NCBI GenBank assembly: GCA_020637635.1
Contig: JACKKB010000002.1
Location: 461,001-525,000, forward strand
Reading direction: 5' to 3'
Length of the DNA stretch: 64,000 bases
Origin: Albidovulum sp.
GTDB lineage: Bacteria; Pseudomonadota; Alphaproteobacteria; Rhodobacterales; Rhodobacteraceae
Numbering within the stretch: the stretch's first letter is position 1; each line of letters begins with the position of its first letter. Below are positions 26,541 through 34,946 of this stretch, piece after piece. The translations under genes were made by a program, and so were the position numbers. The notes under the pieces were generated by a model that made no database searches, had not been told where the DNA came from, and saw nothing but the letters and a program-made list of their open reading frames with translations.

Positions 26541-27955
26541 CCCTGCCCCCCGATTTCGAAGTTACGCGGGCCGAGGTCGTCGCGCCTGAGGTTGCGGAAG
26601 ATCAGCGTCTGCGGCGCCCGCGGCTCCTGGCTGTCGACAAGCCAGAGGTCGGGACCGACCTGAACCAGCCGACGCAACGCCTCGGCCGGGTCGTGAAATG
26701 TCCAGCCCTGCAGGACGAGCCTGTCGTCGGCGCCGAAATCGATCAGGATCTTCGAGCCGCCACCGCCGGGAATGACAAACCGGTCGGCGCCGCCGCCGCC
26801 GGTCAGCAGATCGAAACCGGTGCCGGACAGGATCGTCTGGCTGGCGGGCGTGCCTTCGATCACGTCGTCGCCCGCCGTGCCGTGGAGGTAGGCGGCCGCG
26901 CCGGCGATCCGGTTCCGCGGGGTCAGCGCGTAGAGCTTCACGTAGTCGATCTGAAAGTCGTGGCTGAAGGTCAGCGCGTCCTCGGCCGGGTCGGGATCGC
27001 CCGGCCAGCCGCCGCCGATCTGGTCGTTCATGACCACCGCCATGGGCCCGTTCACGTCGCGCGGCGTCGGGCTGCGGAAAACCTCGGTCAGTTGGTCGCT
27101 CGAGGGGCCGAAATACCAGATGATCTCTTCAGGGGTCCAGGACATCGCGTAGACGTTGAATGTCTCGAAGACATTGCGCCCGAAACGCGCGCCGACGTCG
27201 ACGGTCTTGGCGAAGGTATAGCGCGGCCCTTCGGGGCGTTCGCGGCGGATCGCCGGCGCCGGGGTTCCGTCGACGATATCGAACGGGTTCACGAAGGCCG
27301 GTTCGGGCGCCCGCGATCCGTCGGCGGCGATTTCGTCGAAATGCACGCGCATGTGGACGCGGTTTCCCGGCGCGTCGCGGCCGTTCTCGCGGCCGAGCAC
27401 CTCGAAGATGTCGATCTCGGGCGGCCACCCGTCGACCGCGGGGACGAGCCAGAAGGCCGGCCAGTGGCCGCGCCCCTCGGGCAGGCGGGCGCGCATCTCG
27501 AAATAGCCATAGGTCTGCGCCCAGCTCGACCAGGTCGAGAGCGAACCGGAATAGTAACGGACCTTGTCGATCGCTGCCTGGTCGTAGCCGGCGCGCCGCA
27601 GGATCGCGCCCACGTCCGCGAGGTCGTCCGCCGGAATGGGCGCGGCGGCGATATGCAGCAGGCCGTCCGCTACACGGAAGGGATCGAGGCCGAGCGGGGC
27701 GCCGTCGCGGCGGGTCATCGTGGGATTGACATAGAGCGACGGCGGGCCGTTGCCGATGAACTTGTCGCGGCGCGGATAATCGCGCCAGACGCCGGTCACG
27801 CCGTCAAAGCGGCTGAAGGGGGTGTCGAAGTCTTCTTCCAGCACTGGCGTGAAGCGGTCGGGATCGGGCGCGGCGCGGACCTGCGCCGTCAGCCCCGCGC
27901 ACAGTGCCGCGGCAAGTGCCACGGCAAGCGACGCCTGACGGACTAGACGCGCCAT
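26537..27955 (-). CDS. Secreted GH16 beta-glucanase with C-terminal calcium-binding repeat, ExoK/ExsH-like
   Basis: A 472-residue glycanase. Residues 1-28 form a Sec signal peptide. The GH16 domain spans about residues 36-345: YGYFEMRARLPEGRGHWPAFW leads into the catalytic EIDIFE, with Glu180 as nucleophile, Asp182, and Glu185 as acid/base. Residues about 358-412 (HGTAGDDVIEG, then LTGGGGADRFVI and FGADDRLVL) form a short RTX-type calcium-binding repeat. Succinoglycan ExsH combines the same two parts. The enzyme probably trims the polymer to shorter chains. A Sec signal together with an RTX tail is unusual, as RTX proteins normally leave by type I secretion. Confidence 0.88.
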   Translation of the reverse strand: MARLVRQASLAVALAAALCAGLTAQVRAAPDPDRFTPVLEEDFDTPFSRFDGVTGVWRDYPRRDKFIGNGPPSLYVNPTMTRRDGAPLGLDPFRVADGLLHIAAAPIPADDLADVGAILRRAGYDQAAIDKVRYYSGSLSTWSSWAQTYGYFEMRARLPEGRGHWPAFWLVPAVDGWPPEIDIFEVLGRENGRDAPGNRVHMRVHFDEIAADGSRAPEPAFVNPFDIVDGTPAPAIRRERPEGPRYTFAKTVDVGARFGRNVFETFNVYAMSWTPEEIIWYFGPSSDQLTEVFRSPTPRDVNGPMAVVMNDQIGGGWPGDPDPAEDALTFSHDFQIDYVKLYALTPRNRIAGAAAYLHGTAGDDVIEGTPASQTILSGTGFDLLTGGGGADRFVIPGGGGSKILIDFGADDRLVLQGWTFHDPAEALRRLVQVGPDLWLVDSQEPRAPQTLIFRNLRRDDLGPRNFEIGGQG

Positions 27956-28884
27956 TGGGCAAAGTCCTTGCCGGAGAGGTAGCGGAAGCTCGTCGCGTCG
28001 TCGCGCAGCAGGTCGGCGGCGCGCTGCAGAAGCTCGGCACCAAGCACCGGTGATGTGTCCGGCCTGCGGTTCGCAAATGCGCGGCGGAGGGCCATGCGCA
28101 TGGCCGGCGGCAGATACCGGTCGAAGCGCCGCGCCATGCGCGTTCTGGCCGCGCGCTGCAGGATGCCCGGAATGCGCGCAACATCCTCGGCGGTGTTGGC
28201 CGGGGCCTCGACGCCGATCTGCTGTTTCGCCATGCCGAGAAAGAGCGCGAGCTCGTCGCAGACCGCCTGTGGTGTCGTGCGGAGCACGTCGAAGTCGAGA
28301 AACAGGAACTGGCGCGGATCGAACCAGTCTCGGTAGCGCCCGATCTGGGCCGCGTAGGAACTGCAGCTGATCATGTGTCTTCCGTTGCCGCTTGCCAGAA
28401 GGTCCTCGGGGCGCACCCGCATATGGCCGACAGTCCAGGAGTGGCGGTAGTGCGAGGCGAAGCGGGCCACCGGGTCGCGGGCGATGAAGATCAGCCGGAC
28501 GTTCGGTGCGACGCGCGCGATACGCTCGGGCACACCGGGAAAGAGATCGAACTTGGTGTAGTTCGGCGACACCTCTCCAATGAGCCGCGCGGAGGCGCTG
28601 AATTGCTGCCGATACCAGGCAGGCCCGAGCCCGAAGTTCTTTTCGGCGACGAAGTAGTCGGTCTCCTTGATCCGCGAGAGGCCGATGTCGGGGAACTGCG
28701 CGAGATATCGGTAGAGCGCCGTGGTGCCGCCCTTCATGGTGCCGATGACGATGAAGTCGGGCGCCAGCGGTTCGTCCGAATGACCTCGCGCGACGAAGCC
28801 CGGGACCGGGGAGCCCGGCGCGCGAGAATGCGACGGCGCCGGCGCCTCGGGGCCTGGTGCAATGGCGCCGGTCCTAAGCCTCAT
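27943..28884 (-). CDS. Sulfotransferase-family protein
   Basis: A 313-residue PAPS-dependent sulfotransferase. The 5'-phosphosulfate loop is IVIGTMKGGTTALYRYL (GTMKGGTTAL at residues 48-57), the 3'-phosphate motif RDPVARFASHYRHSW (136-150), and the substrate region includes IKETDYF and GEVSPNYTKFD, as in heparan N-sulfotransferase-like proteins. The ATG at 28884 overlaps the upstream glycosyltransferase by 11 bases; the frame remains open upstream without family likeness. It is coupled to the GH16 gene downstream by a 13-base overlap. It probably sulfates a sugar of the repeat unit; acceptor unknown. Confidence 0.88.
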   Translation of the reverse strand: MRLRTGAIAPGPEAPAPSHSRAPGSPVPGFVARGHSDEPLAPDFIVIGTMKGGTTALYRYLAQFPDIGLSRIKETDYFVAEKNFGLGPAWYRQQFSASARLIGEVSPNYTKFDLFPGVPERIARVAPNVRLIFIARDPVARFASHYRHSWTVGHMRVRPEDLLASGNGRHMISCSSYAAQIGRYRDWFDPRQFLFLDFDVLRTTPQAVCDELALFLGMAKQQIGVEAPANTAEDVARIPGILQRAARTRMARRFDRYLPPAMRMALRRAFANRRPDTSPVLGAELLQRAADLLRDDATSFRYLSGKDFAQWRV

Positions 28885-29791
28885 ACCAGGCCGACCCGGA
28901 CTTGATCCGTGGCTGAGGCCCGCGCGCCTTGAGATAGGTGTAGAGAAAGGCGAGCTTGCGCAGCTTGAACTGGCCCCGCAGCGCCAGCATCGGCGTCGCG
29001 GCATCATAGAGGCTGTCGATGCGCCGTGGCATGGCGCCAAGCCCGAAGACCTTGAGGTGACGGATCAGCAGGTTCATCTGCAGATCGCGCATCTGGTAGC
29101 GCAGCTGGCGCGCGACAAGCGCACGCAGCCCAGACAGGCCTGTCATCGGAATCGACTGGTAGCTGAAATGCGCCTCGGGCACCGGCCGGATCAGCGACCG
29201 GTCGACCGGGCCGTTCGGGGTGAAGTCGTGCAGCAGAAGCCAGCGCAGCAAGGGATCGTCGCCGATGAGCCCGACCGGCATGCTGACCGAGAGAGTGCGG
29301 ATCCGCGACAGCGTCTCGCCGCGCAGCGCGTAGAAGTTGCCGGGCATGCCGTGGTCGCGCAGGATCCGCTCGGCCCAGCGCGGTGCGGTGCGGCCACCCT
29401 GCGGCAGGGTCGCGGCCGCCAGCGCCTCCGGGTGCCCGGCAAGGGCCGCCTCGATCGCCGGAACGGCGCCCGCCGAGACACGGACGTCGCCGTCGACGAA
29501 GAGATGCAGCCGCGCCGTCGGGGGCGCGAGACGGTGAACGTAGTAGCTCCAGGCATTGGCCTTGTCGCCGAGCGCGATCACCACCGGCCGGATCCTCGGA
29601 TCCTTCGCCGCAAACCCCGCGACGATGTCCGGCGTGGCGTCGGTCGTGCCGTTGATGAGCACGAAGATCGGATCCGTGGGCCCGAGCCCCGCAGCCTGCA
29701 GCGCGGCAAGGCAGCCGGCGATCGCATCGGCTTCGTCATGCGCGAAGACCGCGACCGAGTGTTCCGGGGCATCGATACCGGACATGTCCAT
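28874..29791 (-). CDS. Glycosyltransferase, family 2-like
   Basis: A 305-residue protein with a GT-A layout: SVAVFAHDEADAIAGCLAAL at the start, FVLINGTTDATPDIV for nucleotide contact, and LHLFVDGDVRVSAGAV, where DGD is the metal-binding motif. No strong C-terminal membrane anchor is seen. Its start at 29791 lies two bases beyond the ExoP-like stop, with GGTGG as ribosome site; an in-frame ATG at 29785 is also possible. It sits between the chain-length regulator and a sulfotransferase in one minus-strand operon. Confidence 0.75.
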   Translation of the reverse strand: MDMSGIDAPEHSVAVFAHDEADAIAGCLAALQAAGLGPTDPIFVLINGTTDATPDIVAGFAAKDPRIRPVVIALGDKANAWSYYVHRLAPPTARLHLFVDGDVRVSAGAVPAIEAALAGHPEALAAATLPQGGRTAPRWAERILRDHGMPGNFYALRGETLSRIRTLSVSMPVGLIGDDPLLRWLLLHDFTPNGPVDRSLIRPVPEAHFSYQSIPMTGLSGLRALVARQLRYQMRDLQMNLLIRHLKVFGLGAMPRRIDSLYDAATPMLALRGQFKLRKLAFLYTYLKARGPQPRIKSGSAWYEA

Positions 29792-29792
29792 C

Positions 29793-32060
29793 TCAGGCCA
29801 CCTGAAGCCGGCGGGCCGAGGGCTCGGCGGTGGCCGACCGTTCGAGCCGTTCCGAACGCGGAACCATGGTCAGGACCGCCGCCACGGTCTTGCCCTGCCG
29901 CGTCAGTCCGCGCGCGAGCACGCGTTCGAGCTGTTCGGCCGAGATGAGGTTCCATTTCACCGCCAGCACGACGTAGTCGGCCAGTTCGGCGCACATGCGG
30001 GCATCGGAGCTTTCGCTCAGCGCGCCGACATCGAGCACGACGATGTCGTAGTCTGCCTTCAGACTGTCGAGATAGTTCGCGATCGCCTCGGGATTCACCA
30101 GTTCGATGAAATCGGAGGACCTGGTCTGGGTGGTCTGGCCGGAGAATTCGAAATCGGCCGCCTTGGTCGCGCCGGGAGCGTCCTTTCCGGTTGCACCGGT
30201 CGCGGTGTGATCGACGAGTTCCTGATGGCTCCGGCGGGAGGCAAAGAGCCTCGACAGCGCCGGGTTCTTGAGGTTGAAATCGACCAGATGCACCCGCTTG
30301 CCCTGCTTGGCGAAATAGGCGGCGAGGTTCGCTGCCAGCATCGTCTTGCCCTCGCCCGGAAGCGCAGAGGTGACAGCGACAATCTGCGCCGCACCTGCCG
30401 CGCGCTTGTGCGACGCGGCGTCAAAGACGACCGATCGAACCGTTTCCGAAAGTTCGGAAAACGGGAAATTTATCGCAGCCGACATGCGCGCGATCTCGCG
30501 GCGGCGACGGCCGCCCGCGACTGCCGGCGCAGAGGCGCCGCGCATCCGGTTGCGGCCTGCCCAGCGGAACCAGACCCCGGGCACCGACGGCATGGCGCCC
30601 AGATAGCGCAGGCCGATCGCCTCGAGCTCGCGCGGCTGGCGCACCCCGGTGTCGAGCTGTTCGCGAATGAAGACGAGGACGAGACCGATGAAGGTGCCGC
30701 CAAGCAACCCCAGGGCGAGGATCTTGCCGGTCTGCGGCGTGCTCGGCCCCGCCGGAACCTGCGCCGGCGTCAGCACGCGGGCGGAGTTCGACTTGTAGGC
30801 GAGAACGTCCGAGGTCTCGTTGACCCGGGTGAGTAGCGACTGGTAGACGGCGCGCTCTCCGTCGGCACGCATCTGGAGCTCGCGCAGCTCCGCCTCCTTG
30901 GCGGAAACGTCGGCGACCTGGCCGCGCAGCGCCTCTGCCCGGTCGGTGAGTTGCCTTTCCTCGTCGATCGACGTCCGGATCTCCTTGTCGAGCTGCGCCG
31001 CGATGGTCTGGTACTGTTCGATGAGCTGGCTGCGCATGGCCTCGATGTCGCGGGCCTTCAGCATCGCCTGCGGGGCATTGCGATTGCCCGTCGCCGTCTG
31101 GCGCGCGTAGTCGAGCTCGGCGTCGAGGATCTTGGTGCGGATGTCCCTGATGCCGGCATCGTCGACGACAGGCATGTCCGCGTCGACCCCCCCGGCCGCG
31201 AGGAAATCGCGGATCCGGCCGAGCAGCAGTTCGTTCTGGAAGCGACCGTCGCGCAGGGTGACGAGGGCGGCGTTGCTCTGCGCGAGTTCGGAGCCCGCGA
31301 CCTGGCTGCCGCCGGCGTCGATCTGGTTGTCGAGCTTGAACTGGTTGACCTTGGCTTCAGCCTGCTGGAGCGAGATCAGCGCCTCTCGCAGGGCGGTCGA
31401 AGACCAGGTGTTCAACTGGGTGAAGCGCGCGCCCTGCTCCTCGAGGCTGCTCGCGAGATATTCGGCGGTGTAGGCATTGGCGATCTTCGCGGCGAGCAGC
31501 TTGTCGGTGTTCGAAACACCGATCTCGATCACGTAGGTGTCGCCGCGACGCGCCACTTCGAGATTGCCGAGAAGGCTTGCGACGGCGCGGCGGGTGGCCG
31601 CCTCCCCGGGCGACAGCAGGCCCGATTGATCTTCGGACGGGGTGTCGGGAAGGAAAAGTGCCCTGAGCCGTGCCGTCAACGATGGCTCCTCCGGTTCCGG
31701 CTCGCTTGCCTCGGCCAGGCCGAGGCGTTTGACCACGCGTTCGGCGAGCGCGCTCGACAGCAGGATCTCGACCTCGGAATCGACGATCAGCGCGTCGGAG
31801 TTCAGGATGATGCCGCCGGCCTCCTGGAAGCCGCGGCTGTCACGCGGGTCGATATAGATCGTGGCGACGGTCTTGTAGACCGGCGTCTCGGTAACGATCG
31901 CGGCGATGGCCAGCGTCAGGCAGGCGAAGATGGCGACGAGCACGATCCAGTAGCGCCGGCGCAGCGCGCCGATGGCCGCGGAAAGCAGTTCCACCACACT
32001 GGTCGGCTCGCCGTCGTCGGAGCGGGGCGGGACAAGAAGGCTGCGCTCTAGATTGGCCAC
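29793..32060 (-). CDS. Wzc/ExoP-like polysaccharide co-polymerase with ATPase domain
   Basis: A 755-residue inner-membrane protein that controls chain length. The best start is GTG at 32060 (VANLERSLL), with GGAG five bases upstream. A Wzz domain with membrane helix 1 lies near residues 37-57, a long periplasmic coiled coil at about 205-420, a proline-rich stretch and helix 2 near 435-465, then a cytoplasmic BY-kinase-like domain. Walker A is SALPGEGKTMLAANLA (568-574 core). Walker A' reads HLVDFNLKNP, with Asn596 where an acidic residue is usual, and the C-terminus lacks a tyrosine cluster, so kinase activity is doubtful. Confidence 0.9.
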   Translation of the reverse strand: MANLERSLLVPPRSDDGEPTSVVELLSAAIGALRRRYWIVLVAIFACLTLAIAAIVTETPVYKTVATIYIDPRDSRGFQEAGGIILNSDALIVDSEVEILLSSALAERVVKRLGLAEASEPEPEEPSLTARLRALFLPDTPSEDQSGLLSPGEAATRRAVASLLGNLEVARRGDTYVIEIGVSNTDKLLAAKIANAYTAEYLASSLEEQGARFTQLNTWSSTALREALISLQQAEAKVNQFKLDNQIDAGGSQVAGSELAQSNAALVTLRDGRFQNELLLGRIRDFLAAGGVDADMPVVDDAGIRDIRTKILDAELDYARQTATGNRNAPQAMLKARDIEAMRSQLIEQYQTIAAQLDKEIRTSIDEERQLTDRAEALRGQVADVSAKEAELRELQMRADGERAVYQSLLTRVNETSDVLAYKSNSARVLTPAQVPAGPSTPQTGKILALGLLGGTFIGLVLVFIREQLDTGVRQPRELEAIGLRYLGAMPSVPGVWFRWAGRNRMRGASAPAVAGGRRRREIARMSAAINFPFSELSETVRSVVFDAASHKRAAGAAQIVAVTSALPGEGKTMLAANLAAYFAKQGKRVHLVDFNLKNPALSRLFASRRSHQELVDHTATGATGKDAPGATKAADFEFSGQTTQTRSSDFIELVNPEAIANYLDSLKADYDIVVLDVGALSESSDARMCAELADYVVLAVKWNLISAEQLERVLARGLTRQGKTVAAVLTMVPRSERLERSATAEPSARRLQVA

Positions 32061-32992
32061 GTGTGCTCCACTTCGTCTGTGCGGCGGGTCGGTTTCGCCG
32101 CCCCCTGCGGCGCGCGGGTCGCGGCGGGGCCGCACTCGGGTTCGCCCACGGCCTGCCACGTCGGCCAGGGAAATGACCCGCGTTGCAGGAGGCGGGCGAG
32201 TGCCGCGAGTTCGGGGGCGAAGATGTCGGCAAGCATCGACCGGCTGGCCTCGGTCATCGGCGCGATCTCGCCGCGCAGATCGACGCTGTTGGCGCGCAGC
32301 ATCCCGGCGACGGGGGCCGCGGACTTGATCCGCATGAGCTGCTCTTCGAGGCCGGCACGGCGCAGGAGATCGCCGCCGCCGCGAAGCGCACGCCGCAGGG
32401 CCGGCGAGCGTGCCCTGTCGCTGATGTTGCGCACATCCGATGTGACTGCGCTCGTGAAGCTCCGGTCGACACCGACAAAGTCGTAGAGCCGCGCGGCGGA
32501 GCCCGCGGGGTCGGCCGGGATCTCCTCGGCGATCAGGACCAGCACCCGGTCGCGCCCGAACGCTTCGAACCAGCGCGAAAGATGGGTGTGGTAGCGACCC
32601 TGATCGACATAGGCCGGATTGCCACGCAAACCTTCCTCGAAGCTCACGGGCGGGATATGGCCCTTGATCACCTCATGGAGGTGGTTGGAATAGGCCCGCG
32701 CCACCGGGTCGCGCAGGAGCGCAATGATCTTCAGGTCGGGATCGTAGGCGCGGGCTCGTTCGGCCGCGCGCGGGTCGTAGAAATAGGAGGGCGAGGTATC
32801 GCACCGCGCGCGCGTCGCGGCGGTTCCGCCGAAATGGCCTTCGTACCATCGGTAGCCGCGGTCGAAGTGATAGCTGAAGAAATCCACTTCCTTCGGTTCG
32901 GAAACGGCGATCTGCGGATGCGCCCCTAGGACCGAGTGCACCCAGGACGACGCGCATTTCTGCGCCCCGATACCGATCACGCTTGGCCTCAT
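32048..32992 (-). CDS. Sulfotransferase-family protein
   Basis: A 314-residue sulfotransferase. The phosphosulfate loop is VIGIGAQKCASSWVHSVL (GAQKCASSW at residues 9-17, Lys12 catalytic) and the 3'-phosphate motif is LLRDPVARAYSNHLHE (RDPVARAYSNH at 94-104), with EVDFF and DTSPSYFYDP in family positions. It overlaps the ExoP-like gene by 13 bases and so leads the minus-strand exopolysaccharide operon. GAGGG precedes its ATG. It is the third sulfotransferase of the locus. Acceptor sugar unknown. Confidence 0.88.
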   Translation of the reverse strand: MRPSVIGIGAQKCASSWVHSVLGAHPQIAVSEPKEVDFFSYHFDRGYRWYEGHFGGTAATRARCDTSPSYFYDPRAAERARAYDPDLKIIALLRDPVARAYSNHLHEVIKGHIPPVSFEEGLRGNPAYVDQGRYHTHLSRWFEAFGRDRVLVLIAEEIPADPAGSAARLYDFVGVDRSFTSAVTSDVRNISDRARSPALRRALRGGGDLLRRAGLEEQLMRIKSAAPVAGMLRANSVDLRGEIAPMTEASRSMLADIFAPELAALARLLQRGSFPWPTWQAVGEPECGPAATRAPQGAAKPTRRTDEVEHTWPI

Positions 32993-33079
32993 GCCGCCAC
33001 CCTCAAGTCATCAGGTTGTCTCCGCACGGCGCCCGGCAGGCGCGCGCGGGCGTTTTGTGGATCAACCAACGCTTGAGAA

Positions 33080-33093
33080 ATTCTTTGAAGAAT
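33080..33093. promoter_or_regulatory. AT-rich perfect inverted repeat upstream of the exopolysaccharide operon
   Basis: ATTCTT (33080-33085) and AAGAAT (33088-33093) are separated by two bases, in an AT-rich island of an otherwise G/C-rich region. It lies 88 bases upstream of the ATG of the first sulfotransferase gene of the minus-strand operon, inside the 285-base gap before the transpeptidase gene, so it is well placed to be an operator. The regulator is unknown. Confidence 0.45.
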
Positions 33094-33277
33094 GTGGCGA
33101 AACTGTGTTTGCTGGTGCAGCAATCGGCACGAATGGCGGAGTTCCGCGCAGATCTTTCATCGAACGTTGCCCAGTTCGGGCGCGGCGCGGCGATCCCGCG
33201 CATCAACCTGTTGACCGAATGCGATCAGACCGTTTCCGGACGCGAAACCGTGAGCCCTGGGCCCCCGGGCCCGGGTA

Positions 33278-33787
33278 TCAGCCCGCGAAGCAGAGGCGCG
33301 TCGACCGGTCGGCCAGCGACAGGAACTCCAGCAGATCGGGTCGCGACAGGGCTGCGCATCCCTCGGTCGGGCCGTAGCCCGGATCCGCGACATGCAGAAA
33401 AATCGCGCTGCCTGCCCCGGGAACGACCGGATCGTCATTGTGACCGAGCACCACGATGAGGTCATAGAGTGCGTCGTCGCGCCAGAGCACCTCGTGGCGC
33501 CCGGCGAAGGGCAGCCGGACCGGCCGGTTGTAGTCGCCATGGTCAGGCGCGTCGCACCAGCCATCCTGCGGATCGAGCGGTGCCCGAGGAAGGGCTGTCA
33601 CGGGCAGGTCTTCGAACCGGTCGGGCCGGTAGAGAAGGCGCCGCAGGGACCAGCAGCCGAGCGGGCTGATGCCGTCGCCCTCGCCGGTCTTGCGGGCGAT
33701 GCCGCCGCGACCGACCGCGCAGCGCCAGTCGCGCGCGCCGAAGCGCGCCCTGTAGCCCGTGCCGCTTGCCGCCACGACGAGATCCAT
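33278..33787 (-). CDS. L,D-transpeptidase (YkuD-type) family protein
   Basis: A 169-residue protein whose C-terminal half carries the YkuD signature: AIFLHVADPGYGPTEGCAAL with His132 and the catalytic Cys144. The N-terminal half holds GISPLGCWSLRRLLYRPDRF and DGWCDAPDHGDYNRPV. There is no signal peptide, unlike most peptidoglycan L,D-transpeptidases; this is common in the short YkuD subgroup, whose role is uncertain. It stands alone between the exopolysaccharide operon and the DeoR gene. A GC-rich self-complementary stretch lies just after its stop (about 33251-33275), but it lacks a T run. Confidence 0.82.
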   Translation of the reverse strand: MDLVVAASGTGYRARFGARDWRCAVGRGGIARKTGEGDGISPLGCWSLRRLLYRPDRFEDLPVTALPRAPLDPQDGWCDAPDHGDYNRPVRLPFAGRHEVLWRDDALYDLIVVLGHNDDPVVPGAGSAIFLHVADPGYGPTEGCAALSRPDLLEFLSLADRSTRLCFAG

Positions 33788-34032
33788 GCGTCCTCCTCTC
33801 CCGGGGAATCATAGCAGAAGGATCGTCGCCCGACAGCCGGGCCCGTCTCGGGGCCGGCATGGACCGCAGGCACGCGCGCAGGGGCCGCATGCGCGCCCAG
33901 GGCGGATGCGGCCGGTGAGACCGTCGGGGCGCCCTTGCGGAACCACCGGTTCGGCACCTTCTCGAGGTGAACCGGGCGTTTGGTCGCGCGCGGGCAGCGC
34001 GAGGCGGATGCAGTTGCCGGGCCGTCAGCCGC

Positions 34033-34806
34033 TCAGGGAGCGGTGACGATGCTGGCCCCTGCCGCGACAAGGGCGGCGCGGATCGGCTCGGGCAGCGGGG
34101 CATCGGTGACGACTACATCGACTTCGGAAAGACTTGCGACGGTGAAGACGGCGCGCTTGCCCGCCTTGCTCCGGTCCACGAGAACCATCACCTGCGCCGC
34201 CTGCCGGATCATCGCCTTGGCCACCTCGGCCTCCTGCAGGTCGAAATCCATCACGCAATCGGCATCGATCGCGCCAACGGTCAGGACCACTGTCTCGGCA
34301 CGAAACCGGCCGATCTGTTCGAGCGCGAGCGGGCCGAGGCTTTCGCCGGCGTCGGCACCATAGGCGCCGCCGATCAGGAAGACCTTGTTGCCCGACCCTT
34401 CGGCCGCCCGCGCGGCGATGCGCGGCGCGTTGGTGATCACGGTCAGCCCGGAGCGCGCCGACAGGGCTTCGGCGAAGGCGACCGTGGTGCTGCCGGTGTC
34501 GATGAAGAGCGAGGTGCCGGGGCCGAAGAGGCCGGCGGCGGCGGTGCCGATGCGGCGCTTGGCATCCCGGTTGAGTTCCATGCGTTCGGCAAAGGGATCC
34601 TCGCGCGGGGGGACGCCCTCGTCCCCGGCGAGCGCGCGGGCACCGCCGTGAACCTTGCGCAGGCGGCGCGCGGCATCGAGCTGCGCCAGATCGCGGCGGA
34701 TCGTTTCGCGCGAAACGCCGAGAACCCCGGCGAGATCGTCGACGCCGACCTCGCCCGATGCCGACAGCCGCGCCAGGATCGCGGCTCTGCGCTGCTTCGG
34801 GTCCAT
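34033..34806 (-). CDS. DeoR-family transcriptional regulator (GlpR/sugar-phosphate type)
   Basis: A 257-residue repressor. The N-terminal winged helix is MDPKQRRAAILARLSASGEV followed by DDLAGVLGVSRETIRRDLAQLD, the DeoR signature, and KVHGGARAL. The sugar-phosphate-sensing domain has LFIDTGSTTVAFAEAL and VITNAPRIAA. The ATG at 34806 has GGAG seven bases upstream; a GTG in frame at 34821 would add five residues. It is the last gene after the TRAP transporter on the same strand, 140 bases downstream of it, so it probably regulates the polyol locus in response to a phosphorylated intermediate. Confidence 0.9.
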   Translation of the reverse strand: MDPKQRRAAILARLSASGEVGVDDLAGVLGVSRETIRRDLAQLDAARRLRKVHGGARALAGDEGVPPREDPFAERMELNRDAKRRIGTAAAGLFGPGTSLFIDTGSTTVAFAEALSARSGLTVITNAPRIAARAAEGSGNKVFLIGGAYGADAGESLGPLALEQIGRFRAETVVLTVGAIDADCVMDFDLQEAEVAKAMIRQAAQVMVLVDRSKAGKRAVFTVASLSEVDVVVTDAPLPEPIRAALVAAGASIVTAP

Positions 34807-34946
34807 CCTGTTGCTCCGCACTTCGATCCGCGTGTCGGCACTTCGACCAGCCTGGACCCTTCAGGGCCACCGACGCCTAGCCGGTGGCACCTGCGCCGGC
34901 AAAGCCGCAAATTGCCGCGCCCCGGAGCGGGACCCGGCCGTGTCGG

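Noticed and set aside
33251..33275. GC-rich self-complementary stretch after the transpeptidase gene as terminator
   Set aside because: Stem is possible but there is no T run on the relevant strand, and such G/C runs are common here.
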